A stretch of DNA of 64,000 nt from assembly GCA_965214435.1 (NCBI GenBank), contig OZ243960.1, positions 1,302,001 through 1,366,000 on the forward strand. The letters are read 5' to 3'. Position 1 is the first letter of the stretch. Each line of letters starts with the position of its first letter. Source of the DNA: Rubrobacter_A sp965214435 (GTDB lineage Bacteria; Actinomycetota; Rubrobacteria; Rubrobacterales; Rubrobacteraceae). The translations under genes and the position numbers were made by a program. The notes beneath the pieces were generated by a model, which did no database searches, was not told the DNA's origin, and saw only the letters and a list, made by a program, of their open reading frames with translations. Positions 1 through 7,598 of this stretch are shown piece by piece.

Positions 1-2
1 AG

Positions 3-149
3 AGGGTCCGCCGCATCCTCGACCTCCAACTCGCCGACACCGCGAACTCCTGGGAGCTAAAGTCCGACGGCTCCTTCGGCCGCGTCGAACCCGAGAACGA
101 CGCCGACCCGCTGGACAGCCAGGCCATGATGCTAGAGAACCCCGCCTAG
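3..149 (+). CDS. ppk1: Polyphosphate kinase 1, C-terminal fragment (5' truncated by window edge)
   Basis: Reading frame 3 is open from base 3 to a TAG at 147-149 and encodes the last 48 residues of a protein. The text RRILDLQLADTANSWELKSD followed by GSFGRV matches the C-terminal end of polyphosphate kinase 1, where a short 'D-N-x-x-x-W-x-L-x-x-DG-x-Y-x-R' pattern closes the last catalytic domain. PPK1 makes inorganic polyphosphate from ATP. The catalytic histidines lie outside the window, so identity rests on the tail only. A second polyphosphate enzyme of the unrelated PPK2 family is encoded at 30517-31410. Confidence 0.7.
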   Translation, partial: RVRRILDLQLADTANSWELKSDGSFGRVEPENDADPLDSQAMMLENPA

Positions 150-161
150 AGCTACCCGGCC

Positions 162-176
162 GAAGTCTCCGACTTC
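162..176 (+). terminator. Short hairpin after ppk1
   Basis: GAAGTC (162-167), loop TCC and GACTTC (171-176) form a 6-bp stem 12 nt after the ppk1 stop. There is no immediate U tract; a T-rich stretch only follows about 35 nt later. It is a weak terminator candidate for ppk1. Confidence 0.3.
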
Positions 177-229
177 CGTTAGGGTGGTGCAGGAGACCTC
201 GGACGTCGTACGCTTTCTTTTAGTAGTTG

Positions 230-928
230 CTAGCCGCCGAGATCTATCGCGGCCAGGGTCTCCGGGTCCGGGTGTTCTGACTTTATGTTTAGTATGGTAA
301 GGGATACCTTCTCGACCCGGGTCTCTCCCACATACCAGTCCCGGTAGTTCTCCAGGGTCGAGATGACTTCCTCCGGAGCCGGGGTATCGTCCGGGGCTTG
401 GAAATAAGCCAGGGTCAGGTGCGGCGGCCCGGGTGGTTTCTCTATCTCGCAGCTATCGCACAGAGCGTCTTGCAACTTGGAGATTTTACCTCCGTCGTGG
501 GCCTCGATAAAAGCGGCCCCGGGGAAGGCATTTACGTTCGCGAACTCTATATCGAAAGCCGGGAAGTTTTTTAACGCCCGGCGGCCGCGGCGCGAGATCT
601 CCGCCAGCCTCGCGGGAGAGACCTCGTTGCCCTTTTCCGGCTGCGGCACTAAAAAGCCCAACATCAGCAGCGTCACGTGCATAAAGCGGTCCGGATGTAC
701 CGAAACAAACGGCAGGCGGCCGAAGTCCTCCCGCAGCGGCGCGAGACGATCCTCGAAGCGGGATACGTTCACCGGTACTATAAAAGAAGCGGATAGCGCA
801 TGGTCACCCTGCCACTTCGGGTCCTTGTGACCCCCGAACTCCAGGCGACGCTCGGACTTGAAGCTGGACCAGATCTCCTCGTAGGGCTTCACCACTACAA
901 CTGTAACAGAAGAGCCAGATCTACCCAT
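230..928 (-). CDS. 2H phosphoesterase superfamily protein (2'-5' RNA ligase/LigT-like)
   Basis: The 232-residue product carries the two signature H-x-T motifs of the 2H phosphoesterase fold, HVT at residues 84-86 and HLT at 170-172, about 86 residues apart as expected for the two symmetric lobes. Members hydrolyse or ligate 2'-5' or cyclic phosphodiester bonds in RNA or nucleotides; the substrate here cannot be read from sequence. The protein is probably cytoplasmic, with no signal peptide. It lies convergent to ppk1 with about 80 bp between stops. No strong Shine-Dalgarno precedes the ATG at 928, so the exact start is only moderately certain. Confidence 0.75.
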   Translation of the reverse strand: MGRSGSSVTVVVVKPYEEIWSSFKSERRLEFGGHKDPKWQGDHALSASFIVPVNVSRFEDRLAPLREDFGRLPFVSVHPDRFMHVTLLMLGFLVPQPEKGNEVSPARLAEISRRGRRALKNFPAFDIEFANVNAFPGAAFIEAHDGGKISKLQDALCDSCEIEKPPGPPHLTLAYFQAPDDTPAPEEVISTLENYRDWYVGETRVEKVSLTILNIKSEHPDPETLAAIDLGG

Positions 929-1254
929 AACAGGAGCGAAGGTAAGGTGCTTTGGCTTTCCTAATAACGTTAGATAGTAAACACCTTAGCTATAATGGAA
1001 CTTTCCTCGGTGACGCCCGGTACTACCAGAAAGTCTTAGTCGCCCTCTCTGGGGCTTGTTACTTCATGCGACGTTGAGATTTATCAGGACGCCAGCGAAA
1101 AAGTAGACGTTCCACTTTTAGCGTCTGGGGCTTGCCTGTTGAGGTGTATTCTGCGCCTAGTGAACTGCCAGCGTTCCCTCGCGAGTGAGTATTCCGGCGG
1201 GACGCAGCTAATCATAGAGTCCGCATCCCGCCGGTTAGCCTCCCGGACCGGAAG
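929..1254. other. Intergenic stretch without a supported gene
   Basis: These 326 bp lie upstream of the 2H phosphoesterase and downstream of the baeRF gene (both minus strand). The bases next to 929 should hold the phosphoesterase promoter, but I see no convincing -10/-35 pair. An imperfect hairpin, CCGGCGGGA at 1194-1202 with TCCCGCCGG at 1226-1234 (23-nt loop), sits just after the baeRF stop and may end that transcript. Confidence 0.5.
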
Positions 1255-2370
1255 CTAGAAGCGGGTGAGGCCGGCGATGCCCCCGAACTCGTCGCGGAGG
1301 ACGTCGGTGTTCTCGTTTTCGCCGAGCAGGAAGTCTACGCGAGCGCCGCGGGCGGCGGCGAGGTCTACTAGAACCTCGATCAGGGGCCGCACGCGGGTCT
1401 GGTCCCCGGAGTACGGGCTCTCCTCGCTGGTTATGTCGAGGATGGCGAGCCCGTCCGTGTCCGACCAGCGGATCTCACCCTCCAAACTCCAGAGTACCGC
1501 GAGGTGGTAGACGCGGTTCTCTATCTGGAGGGCGTTAATGGTGTTCTCCAGCCCCCAGACGCCGCTCTCGCGGATGTCGGCGAGTAGCTGGCCCCGGCGC
1601 TCGTACTCGGCCCGCTCCCGGGCGACCTCTAGCTGCTCCAGGATCTGGCCCTCCCGGGCGTCCAGCGATACGGGCTCCTCGGCCGCCACCCGATCTTTGA
1701 GTTCCTCCGGCAGCGCGTCCCGGAAGTCCGTGACCCTTTCCCTGGGGCCGGCCAGGATCAAACGCTGCACCCCGTTCTGGAACGTGAGGTCTCTCGTGGT
1801 CTCCCCGAGGTCTTTGTAAAACTTGTGGATGTTCGCTTCTTGCTTGCGGCCGGCCGGGTCGAGGTCCGTCGAGCCGCCGCCCCTGGGGGTCGGTGTGTTG
1901 GGCGCGAGATCCAGTTCCACGTAGCCGTTACCCTTTACCTCACCCTCCGGGGCGTCGACCAGCGGGGAGACCACGAAGTACCGGAACCTCTCGGCATCCA
2001 CGACCACGGCCCCGTAGGACTCGTTTTGTTCCAGGGCCAGGAGCAGCGGGGCTTCAAAAGGCTCGCCCCAGGAGAAGATCTCCGGCAGGTCCACCTGTAG
2101 CCGGTAGATCTCGAAAAAGCCGCCCTCGTCGGCAAAGATGGCGAGCGTCTGGCCTCCGGGATGTGTCTCATTATCCAACTCTTCCCGGACGCGCAACTGC
2201 AAGTCCTCCGGGACGCCGTACTGGTCCATGGCCTCCCTCAGACGAACGAGGTAGGCGCGCTCCTGGTTCTCCGGTATCTCGGCGTTCACGCTCAGGTACG
2301 CCGATAGGATCGGCCCCTCGCGCTCCGAGACGGCAGCAATAGCCTGACGTAGATCCTGCGCTCGTGCCAT
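1255..2370 (-). CDS. baeRF family protein (bacterial archaeo-eukaryotic release factor-like, probably family 10)
   Basis: The 371-residue soluble protein resembles the bacterial relatives of the eRF1/Pelota-type release factor core found in actinobacteria and other phyla. Supporting segments are an N-terminal region of SAYLSVN type (residues about 23-30), a central LILAGPRE strand-turn, and a C-terminal block with VWGLENTINALQ and a terminal G-G-I-A-G-LTRF. Such proteins are predicted, not generally proven, to act on stalled ribosomes or peptidyl-tRNA. The start ATG at 2370 has a good ribosome-binding site (GGAGG, about 8 nt upstream). It appears to be a single gene. The assignment to family 10 specifically is from memory and needs an HMM check. 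Confidence 0.65.
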   Translation of the reverse strand: MARAQDLRQAIAAVSEREGPILSAYLSVNAEIPENQERAYLVRLREAMDQYGVPEDLQLRVREELDNETHPGGQTLAIFADEGGFFEIYRLQVDLPEIFSWGEPFEAPLLLALEQNESYGAVVVDAERFRYFVVSPLVDAPEGEVKGNGYVELDLAPNTPTPRGGGSTDLDPAGRKQEANIHKFYKDLGETTRDLTFQNGVQRLILAGPRERVTDFRDALPEELKDRVAAEEPVSLDAREGQILEQLEVARERAEYERRGQLLADIRESGVWGLENTINALQIENRVYHLAVLWSLEGEIRWSDTDGLAILDITSEESPYSGDQTRVRPLIEVLVDLAAARGARVDFLLGENENTDVLRDEFGGIAGLTRF

Positions 2371-2677
2371 ATTAGATTAACCTCCAAAAAATTGCGTTAT
2401 AGACAAGAGATACACCCTGAACAATCTTCCCGACTCGGATAGCCCGTAAACTTCCCGGATTCGCCCCGCGGTTCTAACATCCCGGCGCTAGAAATACCGC
2501 CTCTCCGGTATCCTCGCAGATGCGGAACCGGCTACGCTCCCGAACCCGGATAGTCTACTCTCCAGGCGGAGCGAACGCGAGCCGCGGCCGATGCCGCGGC
2601 CGGCGATGCCGCGGCCGGAAAAGGAAGTGGTAACCTGAGGGGCGTTACCCGGCAGTCGATCATAGGAGGTCGCGAGA
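2371..2677. other. Intergenic stretch between baeRF (-) and the GST gene (+)
   Basis: This divergent promoter region of 307 bp contains an AT-rich part near 2371-2420 (presumed baeRF promoter side) and a GC-rich part near 2575-2620 holding a 15-bp tandem repeat. No ORF with a credible start is visible on either strand. Confidence 0.5.
2589..2618. repeat. 15-bp perfect tandem duplication upstream of the GST gene
   Basis: The unit CGATGCCGCGGCCGG occurs at 2589-2603 and again at 2604-2618, with a partial third copy (AGCCGCGGCCG) immediately before at 2580-2590. Each unit contains the palindrome CCGCGG. It lies 60-90 bp before the GST start, so it could be a slippage product or sit in the 5' leader. 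Confidence 0.85.
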
Positions 2678-3280
2678 ATGATAAAGCCCCGGCTGTACAA
2701 CACCCAGTCCTGACCCTTTGCCCGGCGGACCAGGATGGTCCTGCACGAGAAAGACGTAGCGTTCGAGACTTATGAGGTAGACCTCCAGAACAAGAGCGAG
2801 GAGTTTCTCCGGGTCAGCCCGACCGGTAAAGTTCCGGTTATCACGGTCGATGAGGGGGATGCACTCTACGAGTCGAACGTCGTGAACGAGTATCTGGAAG
2901 AGGTCACCGGAGAACCCCGGCTTCTACCGGAAAAGCCGAAGGAGCGGGCGTTCACCAGGATCTGGATGTCCTCCGCCGACAGCAACTTCTATCCGGCGGT
3001 TTTCGTGGCGAGCGTTGGCCGGGAGCGGGACTTTACTGAAGAGCAGGTCTCCGACGCCCTCCAGAAACTAGAGAATAACCTCTCGCAACTGGAAGCCCGG
3101 CTCTCCGACCGGGAATATCTGGCCGGAGAGTATTCGCTGGCGGATATAGCCCACGCCGGAGTCTTCGGGAGGCTGCGCGGGCTTGCCGATAGCGGCGAAG
3201 TCTCGCTAGCTCATTACCCGAACGTGTCGGCCTGGATGGAGCGGATAGAGAACCGGGAGAGCTACGAGGCCGCCGGGTAG
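2678..3280 (+). CDS. Glutathione S-transferase-like protein, candidate selenoprotein (in-frame UGA at the catalytic position)
   Basis: Read from the ATG at 2678, which has an AGGAGG 7 nt upstream, the product is 200 residues. It starts MIKPRLYNTQS, then UGA (2711-2713), then PFARRTRMVL. In omega-like and related GSTs the thioredoxin-fold active site is a Cys directly followed by P-F-A-x-R-x-R, so the UGA sits exactly where catalytic Cys12 is expected. The downstream frame is fully open: the cis-Pro segment GKVPVI, the E-S-N glutathione-contact turn (ALYESNVV), and an all-helical C-terminal domain with the N-capping ADIAHAG motif. A hairpin with a GG-containing loop begins 13 nt after the UGA. 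Starting at ATG 2735 would delete strand 1 and the active site and lacks a good ribosome-binding site. Alternatives are a TGC-to-TGA nonsense mutation or a sequencing error. sel genes were not seen in this window. Confidence 0.75.
2711..2713 (+). other. In-frame UGA, proposed selenocysteine codon
   Basis: TGA lies in frame between the codons for TQS and PFARR of the GST-like gene, at the conserved catalytic Cys position. There is no frameshift on either side, and translation resumes into a complete GST domain. Confidence 0.7.
2727..2741 (+). promoter_or_regulatory. Candidate bacterial SECIS hairpin
   Basis: GGACC (2727-2731), loop AGGAT (2732-2736) and GGTCC (2737-2741) form a perfect 5-bp stem. 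The loop starts 18 nt after the UGA and carries GG near its 5' side. Bacterial SECIS elements recognised by SelB are small hairpins in this position with a G in the first loop bases, and the E. coli fdhF element has a comparable spacing and an AGG loop start. The lower stem is weak, with mismatches below the 5-bp apical helix. Confidence 0.6.
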
Positions 3281-3312
3281 AAACCCGCCCCTGAAGGTGA
3301 ACTAAAAAGTCA

Positions 3313-3336
3313 CCGGCCATTCACCACGATGGCCGG
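3313..3336. terminator. Bidirectional hairpin between convergent GST and arsR genes
   Basis: CCGGCCAT (3313-3320) pairs perfectly with ATGGCCGG (3329-3336) around an 8-nt loop. It lies between the GST stop (3280) and the arsR stop (3368, minus strand). No U tract is present on either side. Confidence 0.5.
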
Positions 3337-3367
3337 CAAGAACGGGGAGGTTGGTGCTTCCGTCCTT

Positions 3368-3745
3368 CTAGACCGACTCGTTTTCCGAGCAGGCTTCGAT
3401 GTGTTCCAGGTTGTCCCGGAGCAACGCCTCGCCGATGTCCAGCATCTCCAGTACCCGGAGGTCGGCGACCGAGTAGTAGGCGTTGCGGCCTTCCCGCCGG
3501 ACCTTTACATACCCGCACCAGGACAGGCACCTCAGATGGTCCGAGACCCGCGGCTGCGGAGCTTCGAGCTCGCGCACCAGTTCTCCGACCTTTGTCTCTC
3601 CTCTGCGGGCGAGTATCAGGAGTATGGAGAGCCGGGTCGAGTTCGCAAAGCCATCAAAGAACTTCGCCAGCGAGCATAGTTCCCCGCTGTCGCGCCCGAT
3701 CTCCACTCCAGACAACAGATCGTCCTTTACAATTTCCTTCTGCAA
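3368..3745 (-). CDS. ArsR/SmtB-family metal-sensing repressor, CmtR-like
   Basis: This 125-residue winged-helix protein has the ArsR core: helix-turn-helix region about residues 54-80 (ELVRELEAPQPRVSDHLRCL) and wing REGRNAYYSV (84-93). The recognition helix contains C73-x3-C77 and there is a C-terminal Cys119. This matches the CmtR-type Cd(II)/Pb(II) site, which uses two cysteines in helix 4 plus one near the C-terminus. Cys24 is an extra thiol. In known members, metal binding releases the repressor from DNA. No metal efflux ATPase or CDF transporter is adjacent; the next gene upstream (3944-4894) is of unknown function. Autoregulation through the 3746-3943 leader is likely but not demonstrated. 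Confidence 0.85.
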   Translation of the reverse strand: MQKEIVKDDLLSGVEIGRDSGELCSLAKFFDGFANSTRLSILLILARRGETKVGELVRELEAPQPRVSDHLRCLSWCGYVKVRREGRNAYYSVADLRVLEMLDIGEALLRDNLEHIEACSENESV

Positions 3746-3943
3746 TTACAGCTCCTTTCGCGTCTGCCAAAAACTATACATTTATCTGCTTTGCCGTACA
3801 TGGGTTTGGCCTGGGACATTTGTCTTATACGGTAGACCGTGAGAGAAAATTCATACAGAAGCGTGCCGCAGAAAAGGTCTTACAGGTAGCGTCGGCGGCC
3901 CGATGTAGTAAAGATTAGTTTGGGAGGAGAACACTGGGGTTAG

Positions 3944-4894
3944 CTATTCATCCCACGGCGGGACCTGATGAACCTCGACCTTGGGACGCCGACCGCGCCC
4001 GTCTACCAACTCGACCGCCAGTCGCCAGAAGGTAAGTTCCCTGAGCAGGTTTACCAGGCGGAGGCTCAGCCTGCCACGCCTTGCCAGCCGTACCGAAGCG
4101 GGATCCTCGAGCCGCATTAGACGGGTGTCCGGCCAGGCCCGTAAGCCGGTGCCTACGAAAACACCCCTTTCTTCCCTCATCGTAACCGGATACCGGATGG
4201 TCTCTCCCGCGGCAACAACCTCCGGCAGAGACCCTTCCCGGTTATCGAGCCCCGGAAGCGGCCCACGGGGAGTGGTGTGGCCGAACAACCTTTCCATGAA
4301 CGGACGCTGGTAGATGTAGGTAAGACGCAGAACTCTTATCTCCAGGGGCCCGAGCGCGGTGTTCTCGACTTCTACGGTCAGGTCCATAGAGTTTTCGGAC
4401 CTAATATCAGGTAGACGCCCGTGGCGTCTCCGGGCTGTTATCTGCAAACCACCGAACAGCCGGCGTCTAAACCGCTCTAGTAGCTCCCTCTGGCGGTGCA
4501 CCCGCTCGTCTTCGCGGCGCTTGCGCCCCCGGTATTCACTGGCGCCCGGGCCTTCCGTCTCTCGCTCCCACCACGGTGGCAGGTCCGGCGGTAGCCGCTG
4601 ACGCGGTAACTTTTCGGCTGCGTCGAACTCTATTGTCTGGAGAAGCGGTAACCCCGCAAAAGGTCTGTGGCGGCGAGTCTCCCGCTCTATAGAGTACGGG
4701 CCGCCTCCGGGTTGGTCTCCGAAAAGCTCTCCTTCCTGTGGATGACCTGGAGGATAGACCCACTCGCAACAGCCCTCGGTGCTCCGGCACTCGGCGCAGC
4801 GACGGAGTGTCTCCGTGAGAAGGAGAGCGTGACGGATGCCCGAGACGTGGCCTTTGAACCATCCGGTGGTAAATGCGGCGGCCCCGAAAAGCAC
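3944..4894 (-). CDS. Uncharacterised protein with N-terminal hydrophobic segment
   Basis: I do not recognise this family. From the GTG at 4894 it has 316 residues. Residues 1-14 are hydrophobic (MLFGAAAFTTGW) and the frame extends upstream through GALV, suggesting a membrane anchor or signal segment whose true start may be further 5'. Next come a Cys cluster (CAEC at about 33-36, then CC at about 42-43), a charged Arg/Glu-rich middle (about 110-150) and a beta-rich C-terminal half with VEVENTALGPLEIRVL, which looks like an immunoglobulin-like strand pattern. Arg content is very high. It is separated from arsR by about 200 bp and may be its own unit. Confidence 0.5.
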   Translation of the reverse strand: MLFGAAAFTTGWFKGHVSGIRHALLLTETLRRCAECRSTEGCCEWVYPPGHPQEGELFGDQPGGGPYSIERETRRHRPFAGLPLLQTIEFDAAEKLPRQRLPPDLPPWWERETEGPGASEYRGRKRREDERVHRQRELLERFRRRLFGGLQITARRRHGRLPDIRSENSMDLTVEVENTALGPLEIRVLRLTYIYQRPFMERLFGHTTPRGPLPGLDNREGSLPEVVAAGETIRYPVTMREERGVFVGTGLRAWPDTRLMRLEDPASVRLARRGRLSLRLVNLLRELTFWRLAVELVDGRGRRPKVEVHQVPPWDE

Positions 4895-5096
4895 CAGCGC
4901 ACCCGCTTTTAACTTGCTGTCCAGCTCTCGCTCCCCCGCTACGTTTGCGCCGGGCTGCCGAGCGCACCTCTCAATACAGGGAGTATGCTGAAGATTTCAC
5001 TAGAAGTAATGGAAGTCCGTAAAAGGTTTGTTGCAGGTGTGGTCTCAGGTATTCGGGGCCGCGACCGTCCGGGCGGCCGCGGCTCTCAAAGGAGGA

Positions 5097-6080
5097 TCAG
5101 GCGTTGGCGCGGGAGATCATGTCGTAAGGATACGCGTAGCCGGGATCGGATAGCTCATCGAGCGCGGAAAGCTCATCCTCGTTTAGCGTCCAGCCGGTCG
5201 AGCCGAGGTTGTTCTCTAGCTGGTCGAGGTTGCGGGCGCCGATGATCGGGGCGGTTATGCCGGGCTGATCCTTGGCCCAGTTGAGGGCTACCTGCGCCGG
5301 CTTTTTATCCCGGCTCTCGGCTATCTCAACCACCTTATCCACGACGTCGAACTTCTCGGGGGTGGCGTGACGCTGCCAGGTGTCCTGCCAGGACGCCATG
5401 CGGGTGCCCTCTGGCGGGGCATCTTCGCGGGAGTACTTGCCGGTGAGAAAGCCGCCGGCCAGCGGGCTCCAGGGTATAACGCCGAGTCCTTCTTCGCGGC
5501 AGACGGGCAGCACCTCGCGCTCGATGTCCCGGACGACCAGCGAGTACTGCGGCTGGAGGCAGTCAAAGCGCGCCAGACCCTCGCGCTCGCTGATGCGGAC
5601 CGACTTCTCTATCTGCCAGCCGGTAAAGTTCGAGCAGCCGATGTAGCGGACCTTGCCGCTGCGGACCAGGTCATCGAGGGCCGAGAGGGTCTCTTGCAGC
5701 GGGGTGCGGGCGTCCCAACAGTGGATCTGGTAGAGGTCAATGTAGTCCGTGCCGAGACGCTTCAGGCTGGCCTCGCACGCCGCCAGGATGTGAGCCCGGG
5801 AAGCCCCCGAGTCGTTCGGGCCGTCGCCCATCGGGAAGCGGAACTTCGTGGCGAGGACTATTTCCTCGCGGTCGTAGTCTTTGATTATGCGGCCGGTAAT
5901 TTCTTCGGAGACGCCTCTGGAGTAGACGTTCGCCGTGTCCAAGAAGTTACCTCCGGCTTCTATGAAACGGGAGGTAATCTCCTTCGATGTAGCCTCATCT
6001 GCCTCGTTGCCGAACGTCATCGTGCCGAGGCACAACTCGGATACGTTGAGCCCCGTGCGGCCCAGCCTACGGTATTCCAT
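5097..6080 (-). CDS. Aldo/keto reductase
   Basis: A 327-residue TIM-barrel NADPH-dependent oxidoreductase. The AKR tetrad is visible: D48 and Y53 in the LDTANVYS block, K79 in ATKF, H120 in YQIH. The C-terminal cofactor loop PIIGARNLDQLENN is also present. Such enzymes reduce aldehydes and ketones; the substrate is not deducible. The sequence is closest in style to YhdN/general stress AKRs. It lies 89 bp downstream of the topoisomerase gene on the same strand. The ATG at 6080 gives a standard N-terminus (MEYRRLGRTGL). Confidence 0.9.
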   Translation of the reverse strand: MEYRRLGRTGLNVSELCLGTMTFGNEADEATSKEITSRFIEAGGNFLDTANVYSRGVSEEITGRIIKDYDREEIVLATKFRFPMGDGPNDSGASRAHILAACEASLKRLGTDYIDLYQIHCWDARTPLQETLSALDDLVRSGKVRYIGCSNFTGWQIEKSVRISEREGLARFDCLQPQYSLVVRDIEREVLPVCREEGLGVIPWSPLAGGFLTGKYSREDAPPEGTRMASWQDTWQRHATPEKFDVVDKVVEIAESRDKKPAQVALNWAKDQPGITAPIIGARNLDQLENNLGSTGWTLNEDELSALDELSDPGYAYPYDMISRANA

Positions 6081-6169
6081 ATGGTTACCTTTCCGTTACG
6101 GACTGTGCGACGGGACGATTTAACCGCTCCGGACTCCCGGGCGCAACCTGGACCCTTCTATAGAGTCCG

Positions 6170-7198
6170 CTATGCCGCCTGCTCCATCTCCCGGCGGAGC
6201 TTGCGGTTCAGGAGGTCGAGCAGACCCTTTTCGCCAGTGGTGAGGTCGTCCTGCTTGGCGAGTATGACTTCTTCGACCTTTTCTCCGAGGTCGGCGATAA
6301 CCGATCCTTCGAGGTAGTGGTCTATAACGCGCGGGCTTACGTAGGAGGCGCGGGCGATGTCGCGGGTGTTGCCGAGCCGTCCGGCGACCTCGTCTATGGC
6401 CGAGAGCACGTTTTTGTGGCTCTGGCGGGCGTCGGTCACCGCCCCTAGTTCTGCGAGCTTGACCGCGGCGATCAGAGTGCCGGCCCAGGTCCGGAAGTCT
6501 TTGGGGGTAAACTCTTCTCCCACGACCTCTTTTATGTAGTGGTTGAGGTCCCGGGACTTGACGTCACGAAGCTCGCGGCCGTCGTAGTACTTGAATATCT
6601 CGTACCCCGGCAGTGCGGCGCACTCTTCGACCACCTTTCGCAGTCGCCGGTCGGTGACCGCCTGGCGCTGGTGCTTACCCCACTTGCCGGAGTACTCGAA
6701 GATCATGGTGTCGCCGTCGATGGTCAGGTGTTTGCGGCGGAGGGTGGATATGCCGTAGGTGTGGTTTTTCTTTGCGTACCGCTCCTCCCCGACCCGGAAG
6801 TAGGCAGCGTTGATCAGGCGTGTCATGGTCGCCAACACTTTTTCGCGGTCGAGCTTCTCCCGCCTGAGGTGCCGGCTCGTCGTCCGGCGCATCTCCGGCA
6901 ACGTATCAGCGAAACGCAGGATGCGCTCGAACTTCTCCCGTTCTTTCTGCTCCCGGTACTTCCGGCTGTAGGCGTACTGCAGCTTGCCGGCGGTGTCGTA
7001 CCCGATGGCCTGCACCTTTGCCGAAGGACTGCGGGCGATCCGGGCCTGACGCCAGGCGGGCGGTACTTTTAAACCCTCGATCCTCTTTAATACCTTCTCC
7101 TCCCGGACCTTTGACCCATCGGGGTACCGGTAGAAAAAGCCGTTCTCCTTTGTGCCCAGCCTCTGTATGCCGGTTCTGAATAGTACGTGCTGGCTCAT
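6170..7198 (-). CDS. DNA topoisomerase IB (poxvirus/Deinococcus type)
   Basis: From the ATG at 7198 (GAGG ribosome-binding site 10 nt upstream) the protein is 342 residues, the normal size for bacterial TopoIB. An upstream in-frame start at 7222 is less likely. The N-terminal domain has FFYRYPDGSKV and VPPAW; the catalytic domain has R140 in GEERYAKKN, a lysine in the SGKWGKH loop (about 172), R236 in DFRTWAGT, N277 in LGNT and nucleophile Y286 in ASYVSP. It relaxes supercoils through a 3'-phosphotyrosyl intermediate. In bacteria this is an accessory topoisomerase, frequent in radiation-tolerant actinobacteria and Deinococcus. Confidence 0.93.
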   Translation of the reverse strand: MSQHVLFRTGIQRLGTKENGFFYRYPDGSKVREEKVLKRIEGLKVPPAWRQARIARSPSAKVQAIGYDTAGKLQYAYSRKYREQKEREKFERILRFADTLPEMRRTTSRHLRREKLDREKVLATMTRLINAAYFRVGEERYAKKNHTYGISTLRRKHLTIDGDTMIFEYSGKWGKHQRQAVTDRRLRKVVEECAALPGYEIFKYYDGRELRDVKSRDLNHYIKEVVGEEFTPKDFRTWAGTLIAAVKLAELGAVTDARQSHKNVLSAIDEVAGRLGNTRDIARASYVSPRVIDHYLEGSVIADLGEKVEEVILAKQDDLTTGEKGLLDLLNRKLRREMEQAA

Positions 7199-7598
7199 TT
7201 TCCATATCCTCGAAAGTAGCAACCGTCCTGAAAGACCCCGCTGCGGGTTTGTAAAAATACCACAAGCTTTTCCAGAAACACCGTGAAAAGCCGGATACTT
7301 CCGGGGCGTCCCGCCTCATTGCGCCGGCAGGGTCTCGGGGACTGCCACGGTACTGACCTGGCATTAGATAGACCCACCCGGACAGGCTCTGGTTGTATGA
7401 GACTGTTTCCGGAGTCCTTACCGGCTTCTTGCGCGTCCTCCTCTTCGACCCACTCGGCTCCGCCCGTTGCCGTCCGGTGCGAGCCCGCCGGAAATGACGA
7501 AATCAATAGCTAAAAAGCCGCCCGGTACTTGAGTTAGTTAGAATGGGGTTGGTAAACGCCAGCCCCCGCGTTACCCGGATAACTAAAGGAGATCCAGA
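7199..7598. other. Divergent intergenic region, no gene seen
   Basis: Four hundred bases separate the TopoIB start (minus) from the proline dehydrogenase start (plus). ORFs here lack ribosome-binding sites and family signatures. The segment 7495-7545 is AT-richer (AATCAATAGCTAAAAAG, then TAGAAT) and is the probable promoter side of the proline genes, but no -35/-10 pair with proper spacing is convincing. Confidence 0.4.

Noticed and set aside
2735..3280. GST gene starting at ATG 2735
   Set aside because: This start lacks a good ribosome-binding site and removes the first beta strand and active site, while an in-frame ATG with AGGAGG lies at 2678, separated only by a UGA at the catalytic position.
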